This document shows positions 10,487-21,969 of a DNA stretch of 64,000 bases, one piece after another. The stretch's first letter is position 1; every line of letters starts with the position of its first letter. Source of the DNA: Blepharisma stoltei (taxonomy: Eukaryota; Ciliophora; Heterotrichea; Heterotrichida; Blepharismidae); contig CAJZBQ010000020.1 in assembly GCA_914767885.1 (NCBI GenBank), positions 620,001 through 684,000 on the forward strand. The letters are read 5' to 3'. Both the position numbers and the translations under genes were made by a program. The notes beneath the pieces were generated by a model. It had not been told where the DNA came from, made no database searches, and was given only the letters and a program-made list of their open reading frames with translations.

Positions 10487-11658
10487 ATGGATAAATTATC
10501 TGCTCTAAAACAAGCTCTTGAAGCAGAACGAAAGAAAAATCAAGACTTACAAGAGCAACTTAAGCTCAAAGATATAGAAAACGATCTCTATGTAAATCCC
10601 ACGCAGAAAAAGCAACTTCTGGAAGGCTCCCCCCAGCAAGTCTCCAGCATCAGACGTCCAAGTGTAACAAAAAGAGTATATTCTATTAAGGAGCAAGAAG
10701 CTTTCATCCAATCAGTGGAACGTGAAGAAGAAAACATCACAAACAGGCTTCAAAAATCCTTCAAAACTTTACTTCGAGAAAAAATCGATCTTGAAAACAC
10801 GCTAGAACAAGAGCAAGAATTTATTGTGAATACAATGAGTAAGCAGCTAGCACAAGCAATAGGCCAGAAACTGTAGAAATTATATAGAGAGCTTAAAAAG
10901 AAAGTAGAAGCACAAATCAGGTCAAGATCACCTTCTGATGTCGACCTATCTAAAGAGGCTGAGTTTGCAGCTGAAGAATTTAATTCTAGCTTTAGCAGTG
11001 ACAGTGAAAGCAGTAGAGAAAGTATCGGAATCGAGGAAAAAAGAAAAATGAAGGCATTGGAAGCTGAGTTAAATTACATAAAACAACAGATTGATTTAGC
11101 AAAAAATGATATAAAAAAATACAAAAATTTGTACATCACAATGATGGAAAATCAGCAAAGGTTGGTTAAAGAAAATTTTTTACTTACTCCCCTCCTCCCT
11201 CCGTGGGCGAACAAAAATTTTGTTCGCTCATATATGGATGCTAATTTTTTTTAAAATTTATAAATTTATTCCGAAATTTAAAATTAATTTAACTTGTAAA
11301 ATTATGTTTAAAAAAAATTAAAAAACGAAAGCTGCTTAAATCTTAACAGAATTAAAAGCAGTTTTCATTATATAATTATTATTTATATATCAAAATATTT
11401 TTTCATAAAAAAATTTTTATATTAAAAAAATGTTTTGCTCGATCACAGGGTAGGCTTGCTTGCAAAAACGGAGGGGGAGTCAGCAAGAAATTGGGAGGAA
11501 GTGAAGGAGAGCCCGATGACATTGACATTAGGAGCGATATTTCGTGTGGAAGTCTTTCCAGTAGAAGTTTAGGAAACTATTTGGAATTTCGCTCTGAGTC
11601 TAATACTCCGCACAGCTATTCACGAGAGGCAAGTAGCACTCCAAAGAGGAAAAGGTAA
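10487..11658 (+). CDS. CCDC6-like coiled-coil protein
   Basis: 286 residues after removing one 15-nt intron and one family A IES. The centre (EEENITNRLQKSFKTLLREK, then DLENTLEQEQEFIVNTMSKQL) matches the conserved coiled-coil signature of CCDC6 proteins (EEEFLTN..LEQTLEQEQECLVN). Heptad-rich segments cover roughly residues 1-30, 75-140 and 175-215, followed by a Ser/acidic tail ending STPKRKR. Function in ciliates is unknown. The stop is only 36 bp before the next gene's ATG on the same strand. Confidence 0.78.
10873..10887 (+). other. 15-nt intron in CCDC6-like gene
   Basis: GTAGAAATTATATAG, containing an in-frame TAG; splicing joins IGQK-L-ELKKKVEAQ. Confidence 0.85.
11187..11482. mobile_element. 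IES/MITE family A copy A2 (diverged)
   Basis: 296 bp, from TTA (11184-11186) to TCA (11480-11482). The left end has CTCC-rich start, TCCGTGGGCGAACAAAA and an immediate inverted copy; the right end is a decayed TIR ending ACGGAGGGGGAG. Removal keeps the CCDC6-like frame (ENFLL-SKKLGG). The two flanking triplets differ at one base. Confidence 0.8.
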
Positions 11659-11694
11659 AGTTTAATTTTATAAATTAAAGTCTAATATATTAAA

Positions 11695-14526
11695 ATGAGC
11701 TCTAAGAGAACTCCATCACGAAAAACAGAAAGCCCAACACTCATAAGATTTCTCAACCGAAAATCCGTTGCCAATACCTCTTCGGAATTTTCAGCAACCC
11801 CAAAATCGTTAAAAGTATCTCAAATGTCTAAAAAATATCAACTTTATAGCTCAGCTTTCCAGAAATTTAATGCAAAATTAAACAGTAAATTTTCTCTTCG
11901 AGAGTCTTTAACAGTAAAAAGAATCGGACTTTCTCCTGCCAGATTTTCTGCATCACATCCAGTATCCCGTTCGTTTACCTTAGACACAGCAAGTACCAAA
12001 ACACTTAATACTACCAATGGCAATGCTTTTAGCTGCCAGCTGTTAACATATTCTGAGCAAGATGGTGCATCTGATTGTAACCAATTTGCTATCGAGGCAA
12101 TTTGCTTGCCAATTCCTGAAGAAAAATATCGTAAAAAAGTATTTACGCCAAGAAAAGAACTAAATATTTTGAAACCTTTACAATCAGCAACTACAAATAC
12201 ATTTCAGAAAAAAGGATCGAAGCAGAAGATTCCTTTTAAAGAAGCACAACAAATTAAATCCTGAGTACTCAAAGCAAGACCTGAAATAGAAAAAATGTGA
12301 AGAAAATATATAAATAGAAGCAATGGGATTGATCCTATTGTGCCTGTAAGCATGAATTATAAATTTTATATTGGGAAAGGAAATAATTCTCAATTAATTA
12401 AAAAATTCCTGTCAAGTAGATCTTGATGGACTGCAACCTCAAACCCTGCTGAGGCAAATTTCATATGAACTCAATGAAAAGATAGAAGTTTGCTATCTCA
12501 ATTTGAAACCGCAAAAGATAAGTCAATATCAGTTGCTGAAAATGCACAAAATTCTTTATTTTGTCCATTAAAAGCCAAAGGTAACAATAAAGTATACCAA
12601 CCAGTAGAAATTGATTCTCTTGGTTTCAACCTTAATCTTAATTATAATTTATGCACCATAGTAGATCACTATACCCCTGAAGAATAATGACCAGGAAAAA
12701 TATGGTCCAGGACACCGCTGAGTCTTATTAGGTATATAAAAACCATAAATGGAAAATATTTCATTTTGCTTGCAGCTTTATAACATTTACATGTGTAAAA
12801 ATTATTTTAAAAATTAAGATGGATGGTTATTAATGATCTTTAAAATTCCAGGGCTATATTATAGTTTGGGTAGCTCACTGTTTTAAAATGCAAGCTTCTT
12901 AAAATTTATTGAATTAACGAGTGATTTAATTATAATTATAATAATAATTTATATATCAAAATTTTTTGTTCGCTTTTGAGACGGTTGGATTATGGATTTT
13001 CCAATGATTTTTTTTGGCTCATAGAGGGGAAGAATAAAGGTTTTCATCTCTCCACTGGCTCGGACTTACTAACAATATGCTCAACTTGGTAGCCTGCCAG
13101 AGAATCTAAAAAAATGAATTCTAGTAAATTTTCTGCTCGATGTGAAATATGTGGCCTGGGAGAGACACCAATCCCATATTCCAAGAGGCAAAACCTACTT
13201 TGAAATTGATTGGGTTAGGTGCTATCACTCTATTGCTATTTCTGTCCATTTCTTGTCGAGCAAATACTTAGTAGGCATAATTCAATATTTGCTTGAGAAA
13301 AACAGGCTGGAAGGCTAGCTCAGGGCCATAAACCATATTTAATTCTTGGGTTTCAATCAATCATTTACTCCTCATCATATGCAACTTTATGTGAAGAGCA
13401 GATAAACTCAATAAATCAAAAGATGCACAATCGATTAGAGTTTAATCAGCATTTATCTAATAAAAAAGGATTATATACAAGCATGAAAAATTATTATGAA
13501 GCGATTGGAGCAGACCTTTTCTCTTTTTTACCATTAACATTTCATATAAGAAATGGGGATGATGACTCTGAGTTCGAAAGATTTAAAGAAGCCTTTGCCG
13601 ACATGGAAATGCAAAAAAAAATAAAACCAAGATTTCAAAATCTTTGAATTATTAAGCCAGGTGAAAACACTAATAGAGGTGTAGGAATCACTGTTTGCAG
13701 CTCAATTGAGCAAATTAAAAATATTATAAAAAATAAAGTTAACCCCAAAACAGGAGAAGAAAGGACATTTATTTTGCAGAAATATTTAGAGAGGCCTTTT
13801 TTGATACATAAAAGGAAATTCGACATTCGTTGCTATGCTTTAATTACCTCTATAAACGGAGTCATTCAAGGATATTTTTATACTGATGGATACTTACGAA
13901 CTACCTCTCATGAGTATTCAATTAAAGACATTTCTAATAATTTTATTCATCTCACTAATGATGCCATTCAAAAACACTCTGAGGAATATGGGAAATTTGA
14001 AAATGGTAACAAGCTCTCTTATAGAGACTTCCAAAGGTATTTAGATTTTCATTGTTCTGAAAAGAAAATAAATTTTTACCAAGAAGTGCTACCTAAAATA
14101 AAAACTTTAGTCAAAGATACTATGAATGCAGTGTTTTTAAAAATCGACCCTAATAGAAGAGCCCACTGTATTGAAATTTTTGGGTATGATATTATGCTTG
14201 ATAGCAAATGTAAGCCATGGCTTATTGAAGTTAACACCAACCCATGCTTAGAACTTTCAGCTCCTTATCTTGCTATGATAATCCCAGCTATGGTTGAAAA
14301 CGCTTTCAGAATAGGTTTAGATCCCCTGTTTCCTCCTCCTAAAGGAAAATTCGGCTCCGACTCCTTCTCCGAGAACAAATTCGAGCTGATTTTCCATCAA
14401 GAAACTGATGGAAAATCTCTCCTTTCCTCAGCTGGAATCCGTAAAATACTGCTTGAAGAATCTAATATAGTCTCAGACAATGAGGAATTATTTTCAGACG
14501 ACGAAGAAGAAAAAGTCTCTGAATAG
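11695..14526 (+). CDS. tubulin-tyrosine ligase-like (TTLL) glutamylase/glycylase
   Basis: 705 residues after removing the insert at 12684-13397. The basic, Ser/Thr-rich N-terminal ~190 residues look disordered. The TTL ATP-grasp core follows: WIIKPGENTNRGVGI (ATP-binding), FILQKYLERPFLIHKRKFDIR, FIHLTNDAIQKHSEEYG, and IEIFGYDIMLDSKCKPWLIEVNTNPCLE with the metal-binding E...N. A short acidic tail ends the protein. TTLL enzymes add glutamate or glycine chains to tubulin in cilia and cortical microtubules; which modification cannot be decided here. A carboxypeptidase of the opposite activity lies at 38-41 kb, unlinked. TGA encodes Trp at least five times. Stop is TAG. Confidence 0.88.
12684..13397. 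mobile_element. 714-bp insert in TTLL gene, TGAAGA repeats
   Basis: TGAAGA flanks the block at 12678-12683 and 13392-13397. Collapsing one copy gives DHYTPEE-QINSINQKMHNRLEF in frame. The left half is AT-rich, the right half GC-richer. Around 12966-13030 it resembles a decayed family A end (TTTTTTGTTCGC, GGCTCATAGAGGGG). The downstream frame stays open back to about 13222, so a different junction inside the insert is not excluded. Confidence 0.65.
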
Positions 14527-14622
14527 AAATTAATTTATTTACTTTATTCTAGGAAAGTTTAAGAGCCCTTGAAAAATGGATAATCTGCATAATTCATATT
14601 AAACTATTAAATATTTAATAAA

Positions 14623-15150
14623 ATGCAAGATTACGGCAACCTAGTGAATTCCTTTAATGACTATCTGCTTTACGATGAAAGGAAAGGAAGGATTCTGCAC
14701 ACTCGCTATCTCAACAAGGCTCAATTTATGGAAATGTGGAGATTCCACTTCAATAGGCTTAGACCTGATCTGAGCAATTCCCAGCATCAACAAATGCTCA
14801 CTTCGTTGAAGGCTAGCAGATATATTCAAGGGTATTTGAGGAGTGCTAATATTCGCGAGTTAGGAAGATGCTACAATATGAGCATTGCAAACTTCCCTGA
14901 TGAAAGAGCTCAAGAAATCTACTTAAACCAACTTAACTATGTGTCCCCTGCTGCTGGGCAGCCTGTAGGATTCAAGATGACAAGCTGGGAAGATGCGACC
15001 AGAAATGCGATTTATGTGAAAAGAGTGCTTGGGAAGATTGCTAGCTTTGGACTACATTACCCGTATTTCGCCTTGGAATATACGCAGGAGCAAAAGGCTC
15101 AGCTTGAAGAGCAGACCTATCAGTACTTCAAAACTCTTCTAACTAGTTAA
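14623..15150 (+). CDS. conserved-looking hypothetical protein
   Basis: 175 residues with a confident start 96 bp after the TTLL stop. Predominantly helical, Tyr- and Arg-rich, no signal peptide or membrane segment, no coiled coil. Two halves, residues 1-70 (FNDYLLYDERKGRIL) and 95-175 (NQLNYVSPAAGQPVGF), recognised in no family by me. Codon use resembles its neighbours. It converges with the centrin gene, whose stop is 21 bp away. Confidence 0.7.
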   Translation: MQDYGNLVNSFNDYLLYDERKGRILHTRYLNKAQFMEMWRFHFNRLRPDLSNSQHQQMLTSLKASRYIQGYLRSANIRELGRCYNMSIANFPDERAQEIYLNQLNYVSPAAGQPVGFKMTSWEDATRNAIYVKRVLGKIASFGLHYPYFALEYTQEQKAQLEEQTYQYFKTLLTS

Positions 15151-15171
15151 TAGAAGAAAAGATTATTCAAA

Positions 15172-16043
15172 TTAACGATTAAGGATGGCTTCAAACTGCT
15201 CCTTTGTTACAGCACCGTAGCGGTCTTTGCAAGCTTCATATATCATTTCTCTTAATTCGTCTTCGCTAATATTTTCTCCCAATTCAAGTGCAATTTCTCT
15301 TAGATTCTCGTAGGTAATTCTGCCCGCTGAGTCTATATCAAATAAGTCAAATGCCTTCTGGATTTCATCTGGGTTATCTTTTTCACTCATCTTCATTGTC
15401 ATGATTTCTAAGAGCGAACAAAACCATTAGAAAAATCGCCATTTTTTGACCAAAAAACCCACCTCCGTGAGTGAACAAAAATTTTTTTAATAGAAAAAAT
15501 TTTAATGGAAAAAAATTTTGATATATAAGTGATAATTAGTATAATGAAATCTAGAGCTAATTCTGTTTAATTTTAAACAAATTGCGTTTTAAAACATAAA
15601 TTTTGCAAATTAAATTAATATTTGCTTCCCAATTTTTGCAAATTAGGATTTTTTTTAAATTTCGAAAAAAATATTTTTTATAAAATTTATATATAAATTT
15701 TTTTTAAAAAAAAAAATTAACCCCCCTCCGTGAGCGAACAAAATTTTTTTGTTCGCTCACGGAGGGGGGGGGGGGAGTAAGATTCTTTGAAATCGATTGT
15801 GCCGGTCACGTCTCTTTCTTTGTCTGAGCGGTCAACTTCATTTATGAGTCTTTTTATTTCGTCTTTTTGAGGCTCAAAGCCAAGAGCTCTTAAAGCTACC
15901 TTAAGCTCTTTAGCTTCGATTACTCCAGAGCCGTCAGTATCGAACAAATCAAAGGCTTCTTTTACTTCAGCTTTTTGCTGCTCTGTTAATTCTTGCCTGA
16001 AGTGACTTCTTGCAGTATTTCCTTTCTTGCTACCTGTTTGCAT
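15172..16043 (-). CDS. centrin, interrupted by a family A IES
   Basis: Calmodulin-superfamily protein of about 167 residues: basic N-terminus, then four EF-hands. EF1 [12 protein letters not shown] is canonical; EF2 has an insertion ([15 protein letters not shown]); EF3 [12 protein letters not shown] is canonical; EF4 ([12 protein letters not shown]) lacks the first Asp. The [21 protein letters not shown] start and [21 protein letters not shown] segment are centrin-like. Centrins organise basal bodies and contractile fibres. The IES splits EF2 from EF3. Simple collapse of the flanking repeat leaves the frame one base short (503 nt), so one base may be missing in the assembly or the junction is not a simple pointer. 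Confidence 0.85.
15412..15780. mobile_element. IES/MITE family A copy A3 in centrin
   Basis: 369 bp between TAA at 15409-15411 and TAA at 15778-15780. Right end is a complete family A hairpin (GAGCGAACAAAATTTTTTTG loop arms) plus a run of G. Left end is truncated: it begins directly with GAGCGAACAAAA, lacking the C-run. Interior is nearly identical to copies A6 and A8, implying recent spread. Confidence 0.88.
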
Positions 16044-16265
16044 ATTAATAACTGATGAAAAATTATTAAAATGATCATTTAAATAGAATTTTGCTTTTGG
16101 TATTTAAATTACTGAAGCTACTTATAAATTAATGCAGATTTCTAAATATTAGTCATGAGTATTGAGATATGTTGAATTAAGCTAAACCTCTGATGATACA
16201 CGCAGTGCAAGTGAATTCTCAGTGCTAATTTTTAATCTAGGAGCCTTTTAAAAAACCATGATAAT

Positions 16266-16598
16266 ATGGATGAAGTCTTAAAAGTGCGTATTCTCATAAG
16301 TGACCAAGGAGACCCAAAACTATTTATTTCATACCCCAAGCAAAAAGATTTAGAATGTTTAAGCTGAATAACTCCACACAGTGCTTTGCAATCCATATTA
16401 GAAACCCAAGCAACTGCTTTGAAGCATCTCATAGAAACCAATGACGAATTGGTATCCTTTAACAAATTATCTGAAATTGAATTAGAAGAGCTTAGTCTTA
16501 AGTTTAAAAAATATTTGCCTGCTATTAAAGGCATGTCAGAAGACCTAAGTGCAATCCATAAAAGTATTGGAAGAATGAAAAAGAAATTAAAAATATAA
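16266..16598 (+). CDS. KXD1: KxDL-motif protein, BORC subunit
   Basis: 110 residues. The helix ALKHLIETNDELVSFNKLSE followed by LKFKKYLPAIKGMSEDLSAI matches the KxDL family (LK.TNE.L.NFN.LSE ... M..DLD.I). TGA is Trp in CLSWITPHS. The family belongs to the BORC complex, which couples lysosomes to kinesin through Arl8. Length is typical. It converges on WDR7 with a family A IES in between. Confidence 0.78.
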
Positions 16599-16624
16599 TG
16601 TCTTGTATTAATCTCAATTTCTTA

Positions 16625-16932
16625 TCCTCTCTCCGTGAGCGAACAAAATCATTAGAAAAATCCCTATTTTTGGTAAAAACCACTCTCCATCTCCATAAGC
16701 GAACAAAAATTTTTTTATGAAAAAAAATTTGATATATAAGTGATAATTAGTATAATGAAATCTCTAGCTAATTTTGTTTAATTTAAACAGCTTGCATTTT
16801 AAAGCATAAATTACAAATTAAATAAATGTTTGCTTTCTATTTTTACGAATTTACAATAAAATTTATATAAATTTAAAAAAAAACTCCTTGAGCGGAAAGA
16901 GTTTTTTTTATCGCTCACAGAGGGGGGAGTTA
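16625..16932. mobile_element. IES/MITE family A copy A4
   Basis: 308 bp between TTA at 16622-16624 and 16930-16932, intergenic between convergent KXD1 and WDR7. Left double core (TCCGTGAGCGAACAAAATC and a decayed second copy), shared AT interior, right hairpin decayed (CTTGAGCGGAAAGAG / TCGCTCACAGAGGGGGG). Confidence 0.82.
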
Positions 16933-16950
16933 GTAAATTAGTGCGGGTAA

Positions 16951-19900
16951 TTAATTTAAAGAGAATGTGTAATGCTTTGCATTTTCTCTCATCAAATGCA
17001 CATTTTTTCCATCTTCAGTCCAGCTTAGCGTAATCGTATCCAGAAATTCCCGATATGTGACTACAACAGGGTCGATTTCTGGGAGTATTATAATACGATT
17101 TGCTCTTATTTCTCCTCCCATAAAGCCTAAAAATCCTCCATCTAATTTTCATATCCTTATTGAAAAATCTTGATAGCTATAAGAAGCCAGTGTGCTTCCA
17201 CTTGGGTTGAATTCCAAAGCAGATATTGATGAATCATGGCCAAACAGCTCTTTAGTCTTGGTAGCTGTTTTAAGATCATAAATCATAATGCTGCTCTCAA
17301 CAGTTCCAATGGCAAATTTTTGTTTTTCTTGGTTGTAAGCTACCATTGGCAAAGAAATCACGAGCTTTTGCAAGCAATCAACAGCTTTTTCGATGCAATT
17401 TTTCCTTATACCGGAGGTTGAGGGGTCTAAACATGCTAGTAGCACATTCATGACGTTTGGAAGAACCATTGAGATTTCATCATATCTTTTTTCAATAAAT
17501 GTAGACAGGGCTGATAAGCAGTTGGCTGAATAAATTTTGTCTGAAGATTTTTTGGTGCCATTATAAATGCAGTCTAGAAATACTTGAATTTCGCAAGAAG
17601 CAAGTCTCAGGATTGCTTTATAAAGGGTTTTCTTTATAAGAGGATCAGGACTGCAGCTATGAGTTAGCAATTCATTTATAATATCTTCAAGTTTATTTTC
17701 TACAAGATCTTGCTTTCATTGCAATACACAAATAAATAGCGACATCATCAGCCCGTCCTCTCACGAATCTGTTTCTGGTTTGGGGATCTTGCTGTACAAC
17801 CATATTTTAATTATCCCAATGTTCTGAGAAAATAATCGTTATGAAATATGCGTCGTTTGAAGGAATCCAAAGGCAGCATTTAGAAACAAGACCGAAAGCT
17901 GAAGGAGAGCTATCTCTGGTGGAAATGCTGACATACTCAGGTAGGTTTCGCTGGCAGCTGAACGAGTCTTCTACGGAGACTACTCGATTGAGATGCAATA
18001 GGAGAAAGACTCCTAACTATAATTAATATAATACAGCGTAATGCTTTCATTGCTGCATCCCTTTACCTAAGAGCTCAGCAGCTATTGTTATATTCCCTTG
18101 CATCCCAGTTTTTAGCATGCATCTATAGACAGTCACCAATTTATCTGTTGTCTCTGAATTAATATGATCTGAATTTATAGAGATATATCCTAAATATGTG
18201 ACTATTAAGCTTTCCACAAATGGAATATATGTTCTCTGCTCTTTTTGAGGCATAAAGCAATTTATATTAGGAACAGAGCTTAGCTTCTTCGAAGGAGACC
18301 TACATTTCACAGGTTTTGACAGAAAAACTGATAAAAGAACTTCAAAACAGCTTTTCTTAGTGTCAGGGTCCAAAATTTTCATGAAAAAATCTTGCAAATG
18401 CTTGGACGGCCTATTGTCTGATAAAGAATGCAGTATAAAGAACGTTAGATCTGGGAATTTGAACTTATAATTTCTCATGTATGACTCGGCAATTTTCTTA
18501 ATTGCAGCTTTCAAGTTTACCTCTATAGAGCTTAAAGCTACCAGTAAAGACAAATTCGCAGTCATTAATTGAGCTGAAAGGTAGCCAGAGATTTCATAAT
18601 TGCTCTTCTCTTTCGGCAATGTAAACGATAAAGCATGATTCAGCCCAATCGCCCCAATTCCTGCGCAGACTCTGGGCTCACTGAGTTTCATCAAAGATTT
18701 CAAGTTTTCCACAATTTTTATCTGTGTTGCAAACTCTTCATTTCAATACCCTAGCAACCCCATCACATATTCCATATAAGGCAGCGCAATTAATTTTTTT
18801 TCAACTCTTTTTTCGATGCTTTCTATATTCAAAAACAAAACTTGGTACTCCCTTCCTCCAATCCATATATTTCTAATTACGAAAGGATCAGAATATTTAG
18901 AGACATAATTTTGCCTTAAATTGTAGTGGATAATTTGATGGTATTGCGAAAGACCTAAATCAGTGCTCTCGTATGAAATGTGCAAGGTTGCTTGTCTTTT
19001 GGATTTCCTGAAAATTTTATGGGCTTCGTCTTTTGAGATGATTCTTTCTAAAGCCTGCATGATCATGTTGAAAAGATAGATGTAGCCATCATCGCATTTA
19101 ACCAGGAGGTATTCTAAGCCTACGTGAACTTCTGCTTCTTTTATTCTGGAGCTGAGAGCTTGGAAATAGCATAAAGATGCTTTGTTGGCTAAAGTGATAA
19201 GTAAAATTGACCCATCTTCGCACTGAGCTAATAAAGTTTGCTCCCACCTTTCTTTGCTGAACTTAAGACCTTCTTCATTTCCAGCAGCCATAGTTTCTTT
19301 TAAGCAGGAAACTGGGATTAAGGTCTTGACTGGGCTGCATCAGACATTTAAGGTCTGCAAAGGCTCAGTTATTACTGTATTTCGGTCAATTGCTTTCACA
19401 TATGCTCGAAAGTTTCATAAGCAAAGAACGTTATCTGAGCTACAACTGATGAATTTTTCTCTGTTTAAATAGACACAAGTAATAGGTGATTTGTGATAGC
19501 TATATATGAAAATTGAATGGCCCAATGTGGTTGGTGTTACTAATATTCTTCCCAAAGTAGTGCCAATGATATAAAATGGGAGATACTCATAAGCTACTAA
19601 GGCTGAAACAGTAATTTCTTCTCCAGGCTTTAAATATGTTTCAAAGCTGTAATCTGCATAGCAATAAATATCGTGCTTTTTCGTTGAAAATTCAGAAATA
19701 TTTTGCAAAGTATATTTTTCTTCATCCAGCACGTTGGTAATAAAAATTTTCGAGTTATGAACAGATATGATATCATCCTTGAAAAATTTTGTGAGGGTTA
19801 CCGGGATTTTAGCGTCTATAGAAATATGGTCTAACTCAAATTGATAAGTCTTTTTGGTTAGAGGTTGACCAGAAAACTTAGTATTTATTTTTGTGACTTC

Positions 19901-20782
19901 AATAGTGTTTAAAATTTCATCAACATCATATTTATAAACTTCCCCATTATCCAATAACACATAAAAAAATTCGCAGTCGAGCTTGGCGTCAATAATTTTG
20001 CTGTTCACATCTAAAATTGCTTCATGTGGAAAAGGCAAATCAAACCAAGAATAATGAATGAACCACACGTAATACTCGTACACAACTGCTAAAAGTCCAG
20101 CGTCACTTGAAGATTTCATCAATGACGGCATTTCTTCCTTCAGCTGAAAATTCTGCCATGGATCAGGATTAATCTGAGGCAAATTATCTCTATCATAGTA
20201 ATAATCTTTTAAGTCAGGTATTGTCCAAACATCGAGTTCTCCTGTTGCATCTAGCGATAACAAATTAAGATTATTGCTAAAGTATGCGGTTTCAATATAA
20301 ACCACCTCTCCTGGCATTGAAAAGTATGCAATTCTCTCCATTGCCCATGTATCTATGAAATAAATATCAGAGGATTCCCCAGAAATTGCGACAAACCTGT
20401 CCTGGATTTTAAGCATTTTGTTTAGCATCACATGCTCTGGAAGTATGGCGGATTCTGAAATGCTCATGCATCTTCCATCGTTTAGGTCCCAGCATCGTAA
20501 TCGATTGTCTTGATGTAGAGAGATTAGCCAAATAGTGCTTCCAATTAACTCTGGGCACGGTGCTTTGATAAATTCGAGTGCTCGGCATACAGATTCAATA
20601 CCTATTGTGCATATTATTTCTGGAGAGTATTGGTTGCTGCTTGGTCTTCAAATGCAGATATCGCCTGTCTCACTGCCTGTGCAAATTAGATTATCGTGGC
20701 ATGCAAGAGATGAGAAATTATGGGTTAATTCTTGTCCTTTCTTGTTCCAAAAGATAAAAGGGATTTGTAGCGAGCAGTTCAT
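16951..20782 (-). CDS. WDR7: WDR7 / rabconnectin-3 beta
   Basis: 1,166 residues once the insert at 17723-18053 is removed. N-terminal WD repeats (CTGSETGDICIWRPSS; LRCWDLNDGRCM), a long helical middle, and C-terminal WD repeats (LPMVAYNQEKQKFAIGTVES; HDSSISALEFNPSGSTLASY; SIRIWKLDGG) follow WDR7 architecture: the C-terminal block matches the family's FPMVSY..RIAVG..NG and HNSPVTALAFSPDGKYLASYS. WDR7 pairs with DMXL (rabconnectin-3 alpha) to assemble V-ATPase on endosomes and contractile organelles. No introns. At least four Trp are TGA, including the WD Trp. Start ATG 20782 begins with the conserved MNCSLQIPFIFW strand. Confidence 0.87.
17723..18053. mobile_element. insert in WDR7, 12-bp direct repeats
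   Basis: TGCTTTCATTGC at 17711-17722 and 18042-18053 brackets a 319-bp GC-richer segment. Collapsing one copy joins GKGMQQ-W-KQDLVENK in frame. The repeat lacks TA. A TA-based excision just inside the repeats would also be in frame but leave seven extra codons. Length of the repeat fits a retroposon target duplication. Confidence 0.75.
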
Positions 20783-21031
20783 ATTTCTTTTTATAAAATA
20801 CTTATGGTTTGATAATAATGGTGAATCATATCAATAGATAAATGCATAATTTTATTATTTTTATAAGCGAAAATATCTTTGAGTTTTTGAACAAATAATT
20901 CTATAATTTTTCAGAGATTTTGATATTGAAAATTAAATGCTATTATCAAGCCATAAAGTAAACCTATTAATTCTTGAGTAAATTTCGATTATATTGTGAA
21001 GCTTAATGCTAAACTACAGTATTTCTGCTAA

Positions 21032-21827
21032 CTCCCCCCCTCCGTGAGTGAACAAAACCATTAGAAAAATCGCTATTTTTTGACAAAAAACCCACTCTCC
21101 GTGAGTGAACAAAAATTTTTTTAATAGAAAAAATTTTTTATGGAAAAAAAATTTTGATATATAAATGATAATTAGTATAATGAAATCTAGAGCTAATTCT
21201 ATTTAATTTTGAACGAATTGCTTTTTTAAAACATAAATTTTATAAATTAAATTAATATTTGCTTTCCAATTTTTGCGAATTAGGATTTTTTTTAAATTTC
21301 GAAAAAAATATTTTTTATAAAATTTATATATTATTAAAATTATCTATCGCTGCCTGAGCAGCATTTCTCTCGTTTTTAAAAAATAAAAAATAAAAATCTT
21401 CGAAAATCACCAGACTTCTAAAATTCTCAACAACAAAAAACTTCTAAAATTCTCAAAAATCAATTCATGCATGAAATTCAAGCTGCAGATCTTCCAGTAT
21501 CCATCACTTTTCTTCAAATTCCAATTGAATCACCGATTCGAGCCTCCGAAATCAGCCAATTAAAATTTGACTCAGCACACATTCACATGCTGCAAAACCT
21601 TTAGCACTTGCTTCAATTCATATTGTCCAACACTTTTCACAACTCCAATCACCTCCTCAATTCACTACGCTGCACCCGCAACCGCTGTACCAACCAAGAA
21701 GTTTGGCGCGAAGTGCCAAATAAATGTCTATTATAAAATTTATATATAAATTTTTTTAAAAAAAAAAATTAACCCCCCTCCGTGAGTGAACAAAATTTTT
21801 TTGTTCACTCACGGAGGGGGGGAGTAA
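21032..21827. mobile_element. IES/MITE family A copy A5 with nested insert
   Basis: 796 bp between TAA at 21029-21031 and 21825-21827. Full left double core with CCATTAGAAAAATCG spacer and perfect right hairpin. The interior matches other A copies up to about 21331, is interrupted by a 416-bp insert, then resumes. Lies between the divergent WDR7 and LC8 genes. Confidence 0.85.
21332..21747. mobile_element. retroposon-like insert nested in A5
   Basis: The 17-bp sequence TTATAAAATTTATATAT occurs at 21315-21331 and 21731-21747, while other A copies have it once. The insert is not AT-only: it has an open frame of about 45 codons from an ATG near 21466 and a TTGGC...GCCAA hairpin near 21703. Long target duplication suggests a retroposed sequence or processed fragment of unknown origin. 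Confidence 0.65.
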
Positions 21828-21969
21828 TTATAAATTATTGCTAATATCTTTCTCAACACTCTTTTCTTCATTGAAAAATTCGCTATTTACTTAAAAAATA
21901 CTAAAAAATTATTGCAATTAAGATCACCTAGATGAATGAACGATTAATATTCTGGATAAGAATAATAAA

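Noticed and set aside
4418-10887. In-frame TAG codons (kinase, CCDC6-like gene) that might indicate TAG = glutamine, as once proposed for Blepharisma
   Set aside because: Each lies at the end of, or within, a 15-nt GT-AG segment whose removal keeps the frame, and TAG ends the TTLL gene; only TGA is reassigned.
13222-13391. Open frame extending upstream of the TTLL second part, as extra TTLL coding sequence
   Set aside because: TTLL alignment fits the TGAAGA junction better (DHYTPEEQINSINQ); 58 open codons are compatible with chance. Kept only as a caveat.
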